DNA from: Actinomycetes bacterium
Lineage (GTDB): Bacteria > Actinomycetota > Acidimicrobiia > Acidimicrobiales > Ilumatobacteraceae
Reading direction: 5' to 3'
NCBI GenBank assembly: GCA_029782355.1
Contig: JAKOUY010000017.1
Span: forward strand, 59,839-123,838
Length of the DNA stretch: 64,000 bases
Position 1 is the stretch's first letter. Each line of letters opens with the position of its first letter. Under the pieces are notes generated by a model. It was not told the origin of the DNA. It saw nothing but the letters and a program-made list of their open reading frames with translations, and ran no database searches. The position numbers and the translations under genes were made by a program. This document shows positions 49,844-58,783 of this stretch, one piece after another.

Positions 49844-50752
49844 TCACCCCCCGGTGCCGGCCCGAGCCACGCTGCCGACGATGTCGTCGAGCGCGGCGCT
49901 GAGCCACGCCGCCGCATCGGCCGCGGTGGCCCCGGCTGCCGTGGTCACCGTGCCGACCCGCAAGTCCCCGGTGAACCACTGGGCAGCGCACGACGTGGCG
50001 TTGTTCGGTCCGACGGCGCAGTAGGTCGAGAGCGTCCCGCCGCGCAGGGGGACCTGCGGCGAGAAGGTGATCTGGAAGCCCGGGAGGGCGGCGCGCAGCC
50101 CGTCCTCGAACGAGCCGGCGAACGGCTGGCCGGCCAGCACGCGCATCGACACGTCACCGGCGGTGCCGACGCAGGTCAGGACGCGCTTGCCGCCCAGTTC
50201 CTGGAACGTCACCGACTGCTGGCCGGCCGCGGCCTCGGCGGCGTGCAACGCCGGCGGGGCCTTGGCGGCGACGGCCGCGAGGTCGACGGTGGGACACCGG
50301 GCCGGGACGGTCGTGGCCGCGGCGTCGAGCACCTTGGCCAGGGCAGCCGATGCCGCCGAGGTGTCGAGCGATCCACCCGCGCCGCCCACCGACGCCGGCG
50401 TGACGGCCGCCGCCGTCCCCGGGCTCGCCGGCTGTCCCGCAGTCGGCGGCGACGCCACCGTGCCGCCTGCCGCCGGGGCAGCGCCAGGACCAGCCGTGCC
50501 GGGAGCCGGCGTGGAGCCGGCTGGGGCGCCGCTGGGCGGCGTGGAGTCTGCCGCGGTCGTGGTGGTGTCGTCCTTGCGCAGCAGGAAGAGGGCACCGACG
50601 CCGGCGGCGGCCAGCACCACGACGGCGGCGAGGATGATCGGCAGCTTGGACCGTCGCGGCCGGGCCTGCACGGGCGCCGCCGGCGGATGTTGCTGCGGGC
50701 CGGGCGGCGGGGGGAGGGCACCACCGGGTCGTGGCAGGTTCGGATCGGACAT
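49844..50752 (-). CDS. single-span exported protein of unknown function
   Basis: This is a 302-residue protein: a Pro-rich cytosolic start of 35 residues, one membrane span (LPIILAAVVVLAAAGVGALFLL), a Pro/Ala/Gly/Thr linker of about 90 residues and a folded C-terminal domain of about 165 residues with three cysteines in RCPTVD, LTCVG and STYCAV plus SCAAQWF. It resembles actinobacterial envelope proteins with a cysteine-stabilised head. Function is unknown. A purine-rich GAGGGGGC lies before ATG 50752. Confidence 0.6.
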   Translation of the reverse strand: MSDPNLPRPGGALPPPPGPQQHPPAAPVQARPRRSKLPIILAAVVVLAAAGVGALFLLRKDDTTTTAADSTPPSGAPAGSTPAPGTAGPGAAPAAGGTVASPPTAGQPASPGTAAAVTPASVGGAGGSLDTSAASAALAKVLDAAATTVPARCPTVDLAAVAAKAPPALHAAEAAAGQQSVTFQELGGKRVLTCVGTAGDVSMRVLAGQPFAGSFEDGLRAALPGFQITFSPQVPLRGGTLSTYCAVGPNNATSCAAQWFTGDLRVGTVTTAAGATAADAAAWLSAALDDIVGSVARAGTGG

Positions 50753-50842
50753 GGTGCCCCCTCACGTCGTCGACGGCCCGGCGGCCCGGACCCGGTCGGC
50801 GCCTTGTCTAGCAGGCCGTGGCCGGCCGGCGCGCCGAAACCG

Positions 50843-51766
50843 TCAGCCGGTCTTGCGACCGCTGGTGATGCCGCAGACCACGTTGCGGTGCAGGCACAGT
50901 GCCACCTCGGTGGCCAGCTTGGTCTCGTCCCAGGCGTTGACGAAGTCGGCGTGCCCGCTGGTGATCGGACCGGATGCCAGCGAGAGGGCACCCGGTGGGC
51001 CGTGGTGGTCGTACTCCACGCTGAACTGCAGTTGCGGGATCGGCACGGGATGGTCGCTCGGGCAGCGTCCGCCATGGCTGTAGGCCAGGTGGGCGTGGTG
51101 GTCCGCCACGTCGAGGTCGCGGCCGTTCCAGCAGTCGGGGAAGGTGACGATCATCCGCAGGCCCCGGTCCGGCGGGCACGACGGCGGGGTGGCGTCGCGC
51201 GTTCCACTGGTCCCGCAGGTCCAGGCCACCACCTCCACCGGTTGGGCAGCGGTGGCTGCGGCGCTCCCGGCGATCATCGCCAGCCCGGGCGGATACGGCT
51301 GCACGGTGGTCGGGTCGACGTCGAGCCCGGCGCGGTAGTACGCGGTGCTCTTCACCGCCGGGACCTCCCGGCCGGCGTCGTACAGGGCGGGCGCCCAGTA
51401 GGCGGCCCGGTCGAGCTGCTGGTCGCAGGTCGTCCCGCCCGCCTGCAGGCTGGCCAGCGTGGAGGCCGCATCCGTGGTGGTGTTGCCGAAGAACAGGTGC
51501 TCGTGCGAGGCACCGGGCGCACCGGGGTACACGATCGGGTCGTCGGGGGCCTGGTGGCTGAAGCGGCACTCGACCACGAACTGGCCGCGCTCGCCCTGCG
51601 GCCCGGTGATCACCCGATCGGGCTGGCCGTTCGACGTGTCGAGGTGGACGTGATGGTGCGCCGCCCCGCTCGTGTCCGCTGGCGCGCTGCGTCCTTCGGC
51701 CGTCGCGCAGCCGGCGACGAGAGCGGCCATCGCCACCGCGGCCAGTGCGCCGCGGCGGCGACTCAC
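50843..51766 (-). CDS. DUF1996 lipoprotein
   Basis: This is a 307-residue lipoprotein with lipobox LVAGC. The domain shows the DUF1996 pattern: FVVECRFSHQAPDDPIVYPG, SHEHLFFGN, WAPALYD, FPDCWNGRDLD, LAYSHGGRCPSDHPVPIPQL. Members occur in fungi and actinobacteria, where they are secreted; no biochemical role is known. ATG 51766 overlaps the stop of the upstream cupredoxin-helix gene (ATGA), so the two exported proteins are made together. Confidence 0.82.
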   Translation of the reverse strand: MSRRRGALAAVAMAALVAGCATAEGRSAPADTSGAAHHHVHLDTSNGQPDRVITGPQGERGQFVVECRFSHQAPDDPIVYPGAPGASHEHLFFGNTTTDAASTLASLQAGGTTCDQQLDRAAYWAPALYDAGREVPAVKSTAYYRAGLDVDPTTVQPYPPGLAMIAGSAAATAAQPVEVVAWTCGTSGTRDATPPSCPPDRGLRMIVTFPDCWNGRDLDVADHHAHLAYSHGGRCPSDHPVPIPQLQFSVEYDHHGPPGALSLASGPITSGHADFVNAWDETKLATEVALCLHRNVVCGITSGRKTG

Positions 51767-53505
51767 GGCTTGGCCGGCACCTGGATGCTGGCCAGGTCGA
51801 CCGGGGCCGGCATGTCCGTAGCCGGATGCGCCGGCGCCGTGGCCGCGTCGGGCATGTTCTCCTGCGGGGCCAGCGGAGGCAGCGTGGCCGTCTTCCAGTC
51901 GGCCGACGGCGGGTGCTGGTCCGACAGCCAGGTGATGATGTTGTAGGCACCGTCGGCCCAGTCGCCGTGTCCCGTCGCGTCACACGGCGCCAGCGTCTCG
52001 AGGTGGTTCGGCGCCGAGGTGGTCAACTGGTTGCCCGAGGCGCAGTTGCCCAGTGTGGAGACGTCCGTACCGGCCGAGGCGACGATGATGTCCGCCTGGC
52101 GGTTGTTCTCCAGCACGTTGCCGATCACCCGGTTCTGCTGGGCGTCCCAGAGGATCGCCCCCTCGGGCTGGGTCACCGCCTGGCCCTTGCTCTCGGCGCA
52201 CGGCGTGTCCCACTTGGCCGGCGGCGGAACCTGATCGTTGGGGTCCTGTTCGAGGAACGGCACCAGGCCGATGCCGCTCTTGTCGTGGTCGAAGACGCGG
52301 TTGCGCTCGATGTCGTTGCGCACGCCGCCGGCCGGCAGGATCCCATTGCCCATGGCCAGCAGCGCGACGTCGATCGCGGGGGTGTCGCCCTGGTTGTTGC
52401 TGTAGACCAGGTTGCCGATGATCGTCGTGTTGCGCTCCGGATAGCACGGCTCGTAGCTGCCGCTGTTGGGCACGACGCCGGCGCGGTTGAAGCGGAACGT
52501 CGAGTTGATGATGGTCAGGTTGCCGCCGGAGTTGGTGCCGGAGTAGCCCAGCCCGTTGTGCTCGCTGACCACCCGGTCGATCACCGCGTCGCACGGGTAG
52601 CAGCCACCGATGTACAGCCCGGCGTCCGGGCTGCCGGCGGCGTAGATGTGGTCGAGCTGGCCGCGACTGCTGTCGAAGGTGTACACCCCGTAGTCGCCGG
52701 TGCGATAGCTCGTGAGATAAGACCCGTGGAACCCCTCGACGCCGGTCCAGAAGAACCCGTTGGCCGTGTAGTTCATGGCCGTCATGTTCTCCACGGTGAC
52801 GTTCTTGGCGCCGAGGATGCGCACGCCGTTGTCCCGGGTGAACTCGCCGTCGAGGACCACGCTGTTGCGGTCCACGCCGCGGATCGTCAGGTTGTCGGTG
52901 GTGACGTTGACCGCCTCGTGGTAGACGCCGGGAGCGACCAGCACCAGGTCGCCGGGTCGGGCGGCGTCGACTGCGGCCTGGATGGTGGCGAACTCACCCG
53001 GCACGTGGCGCACGGCGGGTCCCGAGGCTGCGGTGCCGGTCCCGGGGGTGGTGCCGGCGGTGGCGGTGGGAGTGGCGGCACCGGCTTCGACGACCACCGT
53101 GCCCTTCATGCCCTTGTCCTTCGTGCCGTGCAACGTGCAGTAGTAGGCGTACGTGCCGGGCCGGTCGAACGTGTGCGAGTAGGTGGCCTTGGGCTGGAAG
53201 TCGTTCTTGTCCACGACCCCCCACTGGCTGATCTGGGCGTCGTCTGCCGGAACGATGTTGTGGTCGTTGCGGCCGCGGTTCTCCCAGGTCACCGTTGTGC
53301 CGGGGGCCACGGTGATCGTCTCCGGATTGAACGTGTTGTCCAGCACCGTGACCGCGGCAGCCGGTCCGGCCGCGCCGGAGGCCGGCGCACTGGGCGGCGT
53401 GGACGCCGATGCGTGTTGGCTGATCGCCGACAGTCCCAACCCGATGCTGGCGACCATGACGACGGCGGCTCGCCGTCGCGCCCTGCGCGTCCCTGATCTG
53501 CTCAT
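51763..53505 (-). CDS. exported cupredoxin fused to right-handed beta-helix domain
   Basis: This is a 580-residue secreted protein. After the signal peptide comes a plastocyanin-like domain (VLDNTFNPETITVAPGTTVTW) with type-1 copper ligands His in NDHNIVPA and Cys-His-Met in YCTLHGTKDKGM. The rest is a parallel beta-helix of the NosD/pectate-lyase kind (ATIQAAVDAARPGDLVLVAPG, repeated N-x-x-x-x-N rungs). Such helices bind or modify polysaccharides or nitrous-oxide-related metal centres. ATG 53505 is preferred over TTG 53511. It is coupled to the DUF1996 gene. Function unknown, though a copper-dependent redox role in carbohydrate modification is possible. Confidence 0.82.
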   Translation of the reverse strand: MSRSGTRRARRRAAVVMVASIGLGLSAISQHASASTPPSAPASGAAGPAAAVTVLDNTFNPETITVAPGTTVTWENRGRNDHNIVPADDAQISQWGVVDKNDFQPKATYSHTFDRPGTYAYYCTLHGTKDKGMKGTVVVEAGAATPTATAGTTPGTGTAASGPAVRHVPGEFATIQAAVDAARPGDLVLVAPGVYHEAVNVTTDNLTIRGVDRNSVVLDGEFTRDNGVRILGAKNVTVENMTAMNYTANGFFWTGVEGFHGSYLTSYRTGDYGVYTFDSSRGQLDHIYAAGSPDAGLYIGGCYPCDAVIDRVVSEHNGLGYSGTNSGGNLTIINSTFRFNRAGVVPNSGSYEPCYPERNTTIIGNLVYSNNQGDTPAIDVALLAMGNGILPAGGVRNDIERNRVFDHDKSGIGLVPFLEQDPNDQVPPPAKWDTPCAESKGQAVTQPEGAILWDAQQNRVIGNVLENNRQADIIVASAGTDVSTLGNCASGNQLTTSAPNHLETLAPCDATGHGDWADGAYNIITWLSDQHPPSADWKTATLPPLAPQENMPDAATAPAHPATDMPAPVDLASIQVPAKP

Positions 53506-53563
53506 CCTCAATCCCCTCGTACTGGCGCGCCCGGGCGCCCGCTGGACTCGTCTGGGTGCACCC

Positions 53564-53569
53564 TAGAGT
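53564..53569 (+). promoter_or_regulatory. -10 hexamer TAGAGT, leaderless
   Basis: TAGAGT ends 7 nt before ATG 53577. The site fixes that ATG as the start in preference to the in-frame GTG at 53556, which lies before the promoter. Confidence 0.6.
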
Positions 53570-53576
53570 GCCGGGC

Positions 53577-54224
53577 ATGTCCGAGACGGCTCTGGCCGGA
53601 ACCGAACCCGACCGGCCGTCGAGGGACTGGCGTGGCGTGCCGTGGCTGGTGTTGTTCGTCGCCCTGGTCGTCTGCTCCAACGTCGCCAGCTCCGTCTACG
53701 CCAGCCTGGTCGCCCACCATCCGATCCGGCTGTTGCTGCTCTCCTCACGCAACCGCTATCTGGCATTCACCGCGGTGGATTCGGGCATCCACTGGTGGTC
53801 GTGGGCCGCGGTCGCCACCGTCCGCCTGGCGGCCGCTGCGTTCGTCTCGCACATGATCGGCAGGATCTACGGCGACCGGGCCCTTCGCTGGTTCTGGCGG
53901 TTCTTGGGGATGCGCGAGGCGCAGGTCCGCCAGTTCGAGAGCAAGTTCGAGACCGCCGAGTGGTTCCTCGTCCCGTTGTTCATCGGCTCCAACGTGGTGT
54001 TCGCCGTGAGCGGAGCCGCCCGCTCGTCCTGGCGCCGATTGGTGCCGCTGTTCCTGGTGGGAGCTGCCGGCCGGCTGGCGCTGATCTGGTGGCTGGCCCA
54101 CGTGTTCCGGTCGCAGCTGCTGAGCATTGTCAACTGGCTGAACCGGTATCAGCTGCCGATCGTCATCGCGTCGGTCGCCCTCGTGGTGGTCACCAACCTG
54201 CTGAACTTCCGACGCGGTCGATGA
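53577..54224 (+). CDS. polytopic membrane protein, tentatively DedA/VTT-like
   Basis: This is a 215-residue protein with about five hydrophobic segments. A central cytosolic region (GDRALRWFWRFLGMREAQVRQFESKF) is followed by GSNVVFAVSGAARSSWRRL, reminiscent of the loop of VTT/DedA proteins that flip phospholipids, but the match is weak. It is monocistronic; tpx starts 20 nt later with its own promoter. The function cannot be confirmed from sequence. Confidence 0.6.
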   Translation: MSETALAGTEPDRPSRDWRGVPWLVLFVALVVCSNVASSVYASLVAHHPIRLLLLSSRNRYLAFTAVDSGIHWWSWAAVATVRLAAAAFVSHMIGRIYGDRALRWFWRFLGMREAQVRQFESKFETAEWFLVPLFIGSNVVFAVSGAARSSWRRLVPLFLVGAAGRLALIWWLAHVFRSQLLSIVNWLNRYQLPIVIASVALVVVTNLLNFRRGR

Positions 54225-54232
54225 TTCGCTGG

Positions 54233-54238
54233 TAGACA
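54233..54238 (+). promoter_or_regulatory. -10-like TAGACA of tpx
   Basis: TAGACA ends 6 nt before ATG 54245 and no ribosome site is visible, so tpx is probably leaderless too. Confidence 0.4.
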
Positions 54239-54244
54239 CAGCGC

Positions 54245-54742
54245 ATGGCAACCACTGCATTCAAGGGCAATCCCGTCCAGACCGTCGGCGATCTGCCGGC
54301 CGTCGGCACCGCGGCACCGTCGTTCGTCGTCACCGGGTCCAACCTGGCCGACGTCAGCTCGGCCGACCTCGACGGCGTGCGCACCGTGCTGAACATCTTC
54401 CCGTCCATCGACACCGGCGTGTGTGCCACCAGCGTTCGCAGGTTCAACGAGCTGGCGGCCGGCCTGGACAACACCAGGGTGCTGTGCATCTCGGCCGATC
54501 TGCCCTTCGCCCTCGGGCGGTTCTGTGGCGCCGAGGGGATCGAGAACGTCACCTCCGCCTCGGTGTTCCGCAGCTCGTTCGGCGACGACTACGGGGTGAC
54601 CATGAGCGATGGTCCGCTGCGCGGCCTGCTGGCCCGCTCGGTGGTGGTGGTCGACGGCGACGGCACGGTGCTGCACAGCCAGCTGGTGCCCGAGATCGGC
54701 CAGGAACCGGACTACGACGCGGCGGTGGCCGCCCTCGGCTGA
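54245..54742 (+). CDS. tpx: thiol peroxidase (atypical 2-Cys peroxiredoxin)
   Basis: This is a 165-residue enzyme that reduces lipid and hydrogen peroxides with thioredoxin. It has the peroxidatic cysteine in [13 protein letters not shown] (PSxDTxVC) and the resolving cysteine in [11 protein letters not shown], and the N-terminal [16 protein letters not shown] of the Tpx family. Length is typical. It is convergent with dapB after a 22-nt gap. Confidence 0.95.
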   Translation: MATTAFKGNPVQTVGDLPAVGTAAPSFVVTGSNLADVSSADLDGVRTVLNIFPSIDTGVCATSVRRFNELAAGLDNTRVLCISADLPFALGRFCGAEGIENVTSASVFRSSFGDDYGVTMSDGPLRGLLARSVVVVDGDGTVLHSQLVPEIGQEPDYDAAVAALG

Positions 54743-54764
54743 GGGGAGACCACCCGCCGGCTCG

Positions 54765-55547
54765 TCAGATCCCGAGCAGCGGGTCGAGGCCGAGCGTCAC
54801 GCCCGGGTGCTCGTGGACGTGCTTGCACGCCAGCACCACGCCGGGCATGAAGCTGAAGCGGTCGTAGCTGTCCTGACGGATGGTCAGGGTCTGACCATGG
54901 GCGCCGAGGATGACCTCCTGGTGGGCCACCATGCCACGCATCCGCACCGAGTGGACGTGGATGCCTGCCGGGCCGACGCCGCCACGGGCGCCGGCGACCA
55001 CCTCTTTGGTGGTCGGGTCGGCCGCCCACTCGGCGGACGCGGCGGCCATCCGCTCGGCGGTGACCACCGCCGTGCCCGACGGGGCGTCGACCTTGGCGTC
55101 GTGGTGCAACTCGATGATCTCGGCGGTGTCGAAGTACGGCGCAGCGAGCTCGGCGAAGCGCATCATCAGTACCGCGCTGATGGCGAAGTTGGCGGCGATG
55201 ACGCAGTTGCTGCCGGTGAACTCGCTGCGCAGCGTGGCGATGTCGGCGTCGGTCAGCCCGGTGGTGCCGACGACGGCGTGCATGCCGTGCATGGCCAGCC
55301 ACGGCAGCGTGATGCGCGCCGCGTCGGCCACCGTGAAGTCGACGACCACGTCGCAGTGGGCGTCGGCCAGGGCGCGCAGCTCGCCGGCGACGGTGACCCC
55401 GTGGATCTCCTGACCGACTGCGTGCGGGTCGACCGCGGCCACCAGGTCCAGCATCGGGTCCACGGCCACTGCCGTGCACACCGTGCCACCCATCCGCCCG
55501 CCGGCACCGACCACGCCGACGCGGATCCTCTGCGACTGCTCGCTCAT
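54765..55547 (-). CDS. dapB: 4-hydroxy-tetrahydrodipicolinate reductase
   Basis: This is a 260-residue enzyme of lysine/diaminopimelate synthesis. It has the NAD(P) loop VGVVGAGGRMGGTVC, VVGTTGL and the catalytic motif ELHHDAKVDAPSGTA with the His-His pair and Lys. The size and HxHDAKVD motif are the actinobacterial type. ATG 55547 is 8 nt behind TACCGT. It is isolated from other dap genes. Confidence 0.96.
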   Translation of the reverse strand: MSEQSQRIRVGVVGAGGRMGGTVCTAVAVDPMLDLVAAVDPHAVGQEIHGVTVAGELRALADAHCDVVVDFTVADAARITLPWLAMHGMHAVVGTTGLTDADIATLRSEFTGSNCVIAANFAISAVLMMRFAELAAPYFDTAEIIELHHDAKVDAPSGTAVVTAERMAAASAEWAADPTTKEVVAGARGGVGPAGIHVHSVRMRGMVAHQEVILGAHGQTLTIRQDSYDRFSFMPGVVLACKHVHEHPGVTLGLDPLLGI

Positions 55548-55555
55548 GGGGGTTG

Positions 55556-55561
55556 ACGGTA
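55556..55561 (-). promoter_or_regulatory. -10 hexamer TACCGT of dapB
   Basis: On the minus strand TACCGT ends 8 nt before ATG 55547. It falls in the 30-nt gap after the YjbR-family gene, giving dapB a separate, near-leaderless start. Confidence 0.5.
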
Positions 55562-55577
55562 GTCGCCTCGCCAGCCG

Positions 55578-55937
55578 TCAGCCCAGGGCGGGGCGGTCGG
55601 CCTTGCGCAGCTTGGAGACGACGAACTCGTAGGACGTGTCGATGGCCTCGCGGATCTCCTCGTCGGGGATCGCCCCGCCGAGTCGCAGCGTGTTCCAGCC
55701 GGAGCGACCGATGTACCGCATGACCTCGGCATCGTCGGGGTAGCGGTGCAGCCACTCGTCGGCCTCGTCGCGGTCGACCCCCGCCTTGACCCCCACCGAT
55801 GTTCCGTCCCCGAGGAAGGCGAAGATCTTGCCGCGCTCGCGCGGACCGACCTTGGCGACGCAGTGGTCACCCCACGGGTCGTCCTCCCACGACCCAGGCA
55901 GGCTGAGGCAGTAGGCCAGCAGCGCTGCCGGGGTCAC
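55578..55937 (-). CDS. MmcQ/YjbR-family DNA-binding-fold protein
   Basis: This is a 119-residue protein of the MmcQ/YjbR family (CyaY-like fold): LPGSWEDDPWGDHCVAKVG at the N-terminus, a central VGVKAGVDRDEADEW and the end AIDTSYEFVVSKLRK. These small proteins are common and without an established role. GTG 55937 lies 6 nt behind TACGCT on the minus strand (plus 55944-55949), so its mRNA is leaderless. Confidence 0.8.
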   Translation of the reverse strand: MTPAALLAYCLSLPGSWEDDPWGDHCVAKVGPRERGKIFAFLGDGTSVGVKAGVDRDEADEWLHRYPDDAEVMRYIGRSGWNTLRLGGAIPDEEIREAIDTSYEFVVSKLRKADRPALG

Positions 55938-55943
55938 GACCTC

Positions 55944-55949
55944 AGCGTA
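55944..55949 (-). promoter_or_regulatory. -10 hexamer TACGCT, leaderless
   Basis: On the minus strand TACGCT ends 6 nt before GTG 55937. It is identical to the glgB element at 41153-41158 in sequence and spacing. Confidence 0.5.
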
Positions 55950-55955
55950 CGGCGT

Positions 55956-56600
55956 TCAGTCCATCCGGCCCGTTCGCCAGGCCCAACCGGCAATCTCCAC
56001 CCGGTTGCGCACCCCGAGCTTGGTCTGGATGCTGGCGACATGGGTCTTCACCGTGCCGAGGGAGATGAACAGCGATTCCCCGATCTCCTGGTTGGTCAGC
56101 CCACCAGCCACGGCGCGGATCACTTCCTCCTCGCGCTCGCTCAGCGCCGGAGCCGGATCGGCGGCCGGGCAGCGCTCGCTGGCGAAGTGGCGCAGGAACC
56201 GGGTTGTGATGGCCGGAGCGATCAACGCGTCGCCCACCGCCGCGGCCCGGACGGCCTCGGCGACCAAGGCCGGCCCGGCGTCCTTCAGCAGGAAGCCGCG
56301 TGCTCCGCTGTCGATCGCTGCACGCACGTACTCGTCCAGGTCAAAGGTGGTCACGACGACCACCGCCATCGGCTCGGCCACGTCGGGCCCAGCCAGCATC
56401 CTGGTCACCTGCAGCCCGTCCAGCTTGGGCATGCGGATGTCGAGCAGGCACACGTCAGGACGGTGTTGCCTGGCGGCCTCCAGAGCCTCCCGCCCGTCAG
56501 CGGCCTCGGCGACGACGTCGAAACCCTGGGCCTCGAGCATGATCCGGAGGCCGGTCCGCACCATGGCCTGGTCGTCGGCGATCATCACCCGCAACGTCAC
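55956..56600 (-). CDS. NarL/FixJ-family response regulator
   Basis: This is a 214-residue protein with a receiver domain (VMIADDQAMVRTGL, phosphorylated Asp in CLLDIRMPKLDG, conserved Lys in FLLKDAGP) and a C-terminal LuxR-type helix-turn-helix (LSEREEEVIRAVAGGLTNQEIGESL). GTG 56600 overlaps the stop of the upstream kinase gene (GTGA), so it is its partner. Target genes are unknown. Confidence 0.93.
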   Translation of the reverse strand: MTLRVMIADDQAMVRTGLRIMLEAQGFDVVAEAADGREALEAARQHRPDVCLLDIRMPKLDGLQVTRMLAGPDVAEPMAVVVVTTFDLDEYVRAAIDSGARGFLLKDAGPALVAEAVRAAAVGDALIAPAITTRFLRHFASERCPAADPAPALSEREEEVIRAVAGGLTNQEIGESLFISLGTVKTHVASIQTKLGVRNRVEIAGWAWRTGRMD

Positions 56601-57778
56601 GGTTCGTCCGCCCGCACCGGCAGGACGGCGCGCACCTCCCAACCGACCTGCGGACGCGGCCCGGCCACCAGGCTGCCGCCGAGGGCGGTGGCCCGCTCGC
56701 GCATCCCGACCACCCCGAACCCGCCGGAGCGAATGGTGCCGTGCTGGCCGTCGTCGACCACTCCGACCTCGAGCGCCCCGCGCCGGCAGGAGATCTGGAC
56801 GTCGACGACGGTGGCTCGGCGGGCGTGGCGGCGAGCATTGGTCACGGCCTCGGTCACGATCCGGCTGGCGGCCAACTGCACGGCCTCGGGGACCAGGTCG
56901 GCCGCGTCGTCGACCCGCACGGTGACCGCCGGAGCGCCAGCCGTCGCCGGCGCGACCAGACGGCGAACGTCCTCGAGCGGGGCCGACGGCTCGGACGGAG
57001 CCGGGCCCAGACCGCGCAATGACCCAACGATGGCGCGCATCGAGGCCAGCGCGGCAGCGCCGCCCCGCTCGATGTCGGCAAACGCGTCACGGGCCACCGG
57101 GTCGGCGCCGACGAGCTGAGCCGCCTGGGCACGGATCACGATGCCGGTGACGTGGTGGGCGACGACGTCGTGGAGCTCGCGGGCGATGTCGGCCCGCTCG
57201 TCGCTGCGGGCACGCGCCGTCTGCGCCACGTTGGCCCGGCCGACCGATTGGAGGTAGAGACCGGTTCCGACGGCGACGGCCAGCATGGCCACGAGCAGGA
57301 TGGCAACGGCCGATCGGTTGTTGGAGCCGACACGTAGCAACAGGCAGGCGGTCGCGCAGCCGGCGCTCACCACCGCGACCCACGCGCCCGGTCGGCGGGT
57401 CTGGAACCCCGGCGCCGCAGCGACCACGGAGAGCGTCCACAGCTCGGCCAGTCCTGGCAGCGCCCTGTTGATCCCGAGGTCGTCCAGGTGGCGGGTCAAC
57501 CGCCCGAGCAGCGCTGACGAGGCGAGCGCCGGATCTGCTGCCAGGCGGATGGCGACCGAGAGCGAGATGCTGAACAGGGTGATCGACAAAGCGCCGGCAA
57601 CCGGGCGCGCCCGGTACAGCAGCAGGCCGGCGGCCAGCAACGCGTCGACGGCCACCAGGAACACGGGGGTCGAGCCGATCGTGCGCCGCAACGCATAGTC
57701 GCCGACGAAGGCCAAGGCGAAACAGGCCGTCACGAGCACCGTTGGGAACCGGCCTCTTGCATCGGCGCTCGCGTCCAC
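56597..57778 (-). CDS. NarL-type sensor histidine kinase
   Basis: This is a 393-residue kinase with about five membrane spans in the first 190 residues and no large extracellular domain, followed by a HisKA_3 dimerisation helix with the phospho-acceptor histidine in ARELHDVVAHHVTGI and a HATPase domain (EAVTNARRHA, GFGVVGMRERA). It probably senses a membrane or envelope signal. GTG 57778 is 6 nt behind TAGTCT (plus 57785-57790). It forms an operon with the response regulator. Confidence 0.93.
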   Translation of the reverse strand: MDASADARGRFPTVLVTACFALAFVGDYALRRTIGSTPVFLVAVDALLAAGLLLYRARPVAGALSITLFSISLSVAIRLAADPALASSALLGRLTRHLDDLGINRALPGLAELWTLSVVAAAPGFQTRRPGAWVAVVSAGCATACLLLRVGSNNRSAVAILLVAMLAVAVGTGLYLQSVGRANVAQTARARSDERADIARELHDVVAHHVTGIVIRAQAAQLVGADPVARDAFADIERGGAAALASMRAIVGSLRGLGPAPSEPSAPLEDVRRLVAPATAGAPAVTVRVDDAADLVPEAVQLAASRIVTEAVTNARRHARRATVVDVQISCRRGALEVGVVDDGQHGTIRSGGFGVVGMRERATALGGSLVAGPRPQVGWEVRAVLPVRADEP

Positions 57779-57784
57779 ACGGCG

Positions 57785-57790
57785 AGACTA
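57785..57790 (-). promoter_or_regulatory. -10 hexamer TAGTCT of the two-component operon
   Basis: On the minus strand TAGTCT ends 6 nt before GTG 57778, with no ribosome site between. Confidence 0.5.
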
Positions 57791-57895
57791 CGGCTGGGTG
57801 GCAGCCCCCCGGATCAGCCGATCGGCTGATCGAGAATCTGTCGATCGGCACCGCTGCCTGGCCACCCGCCCGATGTGCGCACGTCGCGGGCGGCG

Positions 57896-57901
57896 GACAC
57901 T
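57896..57901 (+). promoter_or_regulatory. possible -10 GACACT of the TauD-like gene
   Basis: GACACT ends 6 nt before ATG 57908. It is the same variant hexamer as at 30268, which supports GACACT as a variant -10 in this genome. Confidence 0.3.
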
Positions 57902-57907
57902 GATGGC

Positions 57908-58771
57908 ATGAGTACGACGTTCCTCGCCCAGCAGCCCTCCGTGGCCGTCGAGGCGTTGACTCCTGCGATCGGGGCGCTGCTCCGCGGGATCGACGCCGCC
58001 AGCCCGCTCAGCGAGCAGCAGCGCGCCGCCGTGCGGAGGGCGGTGCACCACCATCAGGTGGTGTTCCTCCGCGACCAGCAGCTCACTAGCGAGCAGTTCG
58101 CCGCGTTCGCCCGACAGTTCGGGCCGCTGGGGGCACATCCGGTCGACCAGGCGCTCGGTCGGCAGCGGCCGACGTCGATCATCGAGGATACGCCCGAGCG
58201 GCCACCCGCCGGGTTCGACTGGCACACCGACCTGAGCTGGACCGAGGAGCCGCCCAATTGGGGGTTCCTGCGCGCGATCGAGGTTCCGGCATGCGGTGGT
58301 GACACGCTGTGGGCCAGCGGGCGGGCGATGTGGCGGGCTCTCAGCGCGACGATGCGCCAGTGGTGTCAGGTACAGCGCCTCGCCCATCTTCCCGACCCCG
58401 AGTTGCTGGCGTCGATCAGCCGCCGTCACGGGGAGGCCGTGGCTCGCCGGATTCTCGAGCATCACCATCGGACCGTGCATCCGCTGGTGCGCGCCCACCC
58501 GGCCACCGGCGAGCCTGCCTTGTGGATCTGCCCGCTGTCGGCCACCCGGCTCGTCGGCGTCGACCGGGCGACGAGCGACTCGACGTTGGCGATGCTGCGC
58601 CAGCGGATCGACGACCCCGAGGTCCAAGTCCGCTGGAGGTGGCGTCCCGGCGATGTCGCCGTGTGGGACGAGACCAGCACGGTGCACCGGGCCCTGACCG
58701 ATCACGCCCCGGCGAGTCGACGAATGGAGCGGTGCACGACGGCTGGATCCCGTCCACGTCCGGCGGTGTAG
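57908..58771 (+). CDS. TauD/TfdA-family 2OG-Fe(II) dioxygenase
   Basis: This is a 287-residue enzyme with the TauD fold: VVFLRDQQLTSEQFAAFARQFG, FDWHTDLSW (HxD iron ligands), the distal histidine in STVHRAL and the 2-oxoglutarate arginine in RRMER. It would hydroxylate an alpha-carbon of a sulfonate, herbicide-like acid or other small acid. The substrate is not evident, and no transporter lies beside it. It is convergent with pnp. Confidence 0.88.
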   Translation: MSTTFLAQQPSVAVEALTPAIGALLRGIDAASPLSEQQRAAVRRAVHHHQVVFLRDQQLTSEQFAAFARQFGPLGAHPVDQALGRQRPTSIIEDTPERPPAGFDWHTDLSWTEEPPNWGFLRAIEVPACGGDTLWASGRAMWRALSATMRQWCQVQRLAHLPDPELLASISRRHGEAVARRILEHHHRTVHPLVRAHPATGEPALWICPLSATRLVGVDRATSDSTLAMLRQRIDDPEVQVRWRWRPGDVAVWDETSTVHRALTDHAPASRRMERCTTAGSRPRPAV

Positions 58772-58783
58772 TCCGCCGATCGC

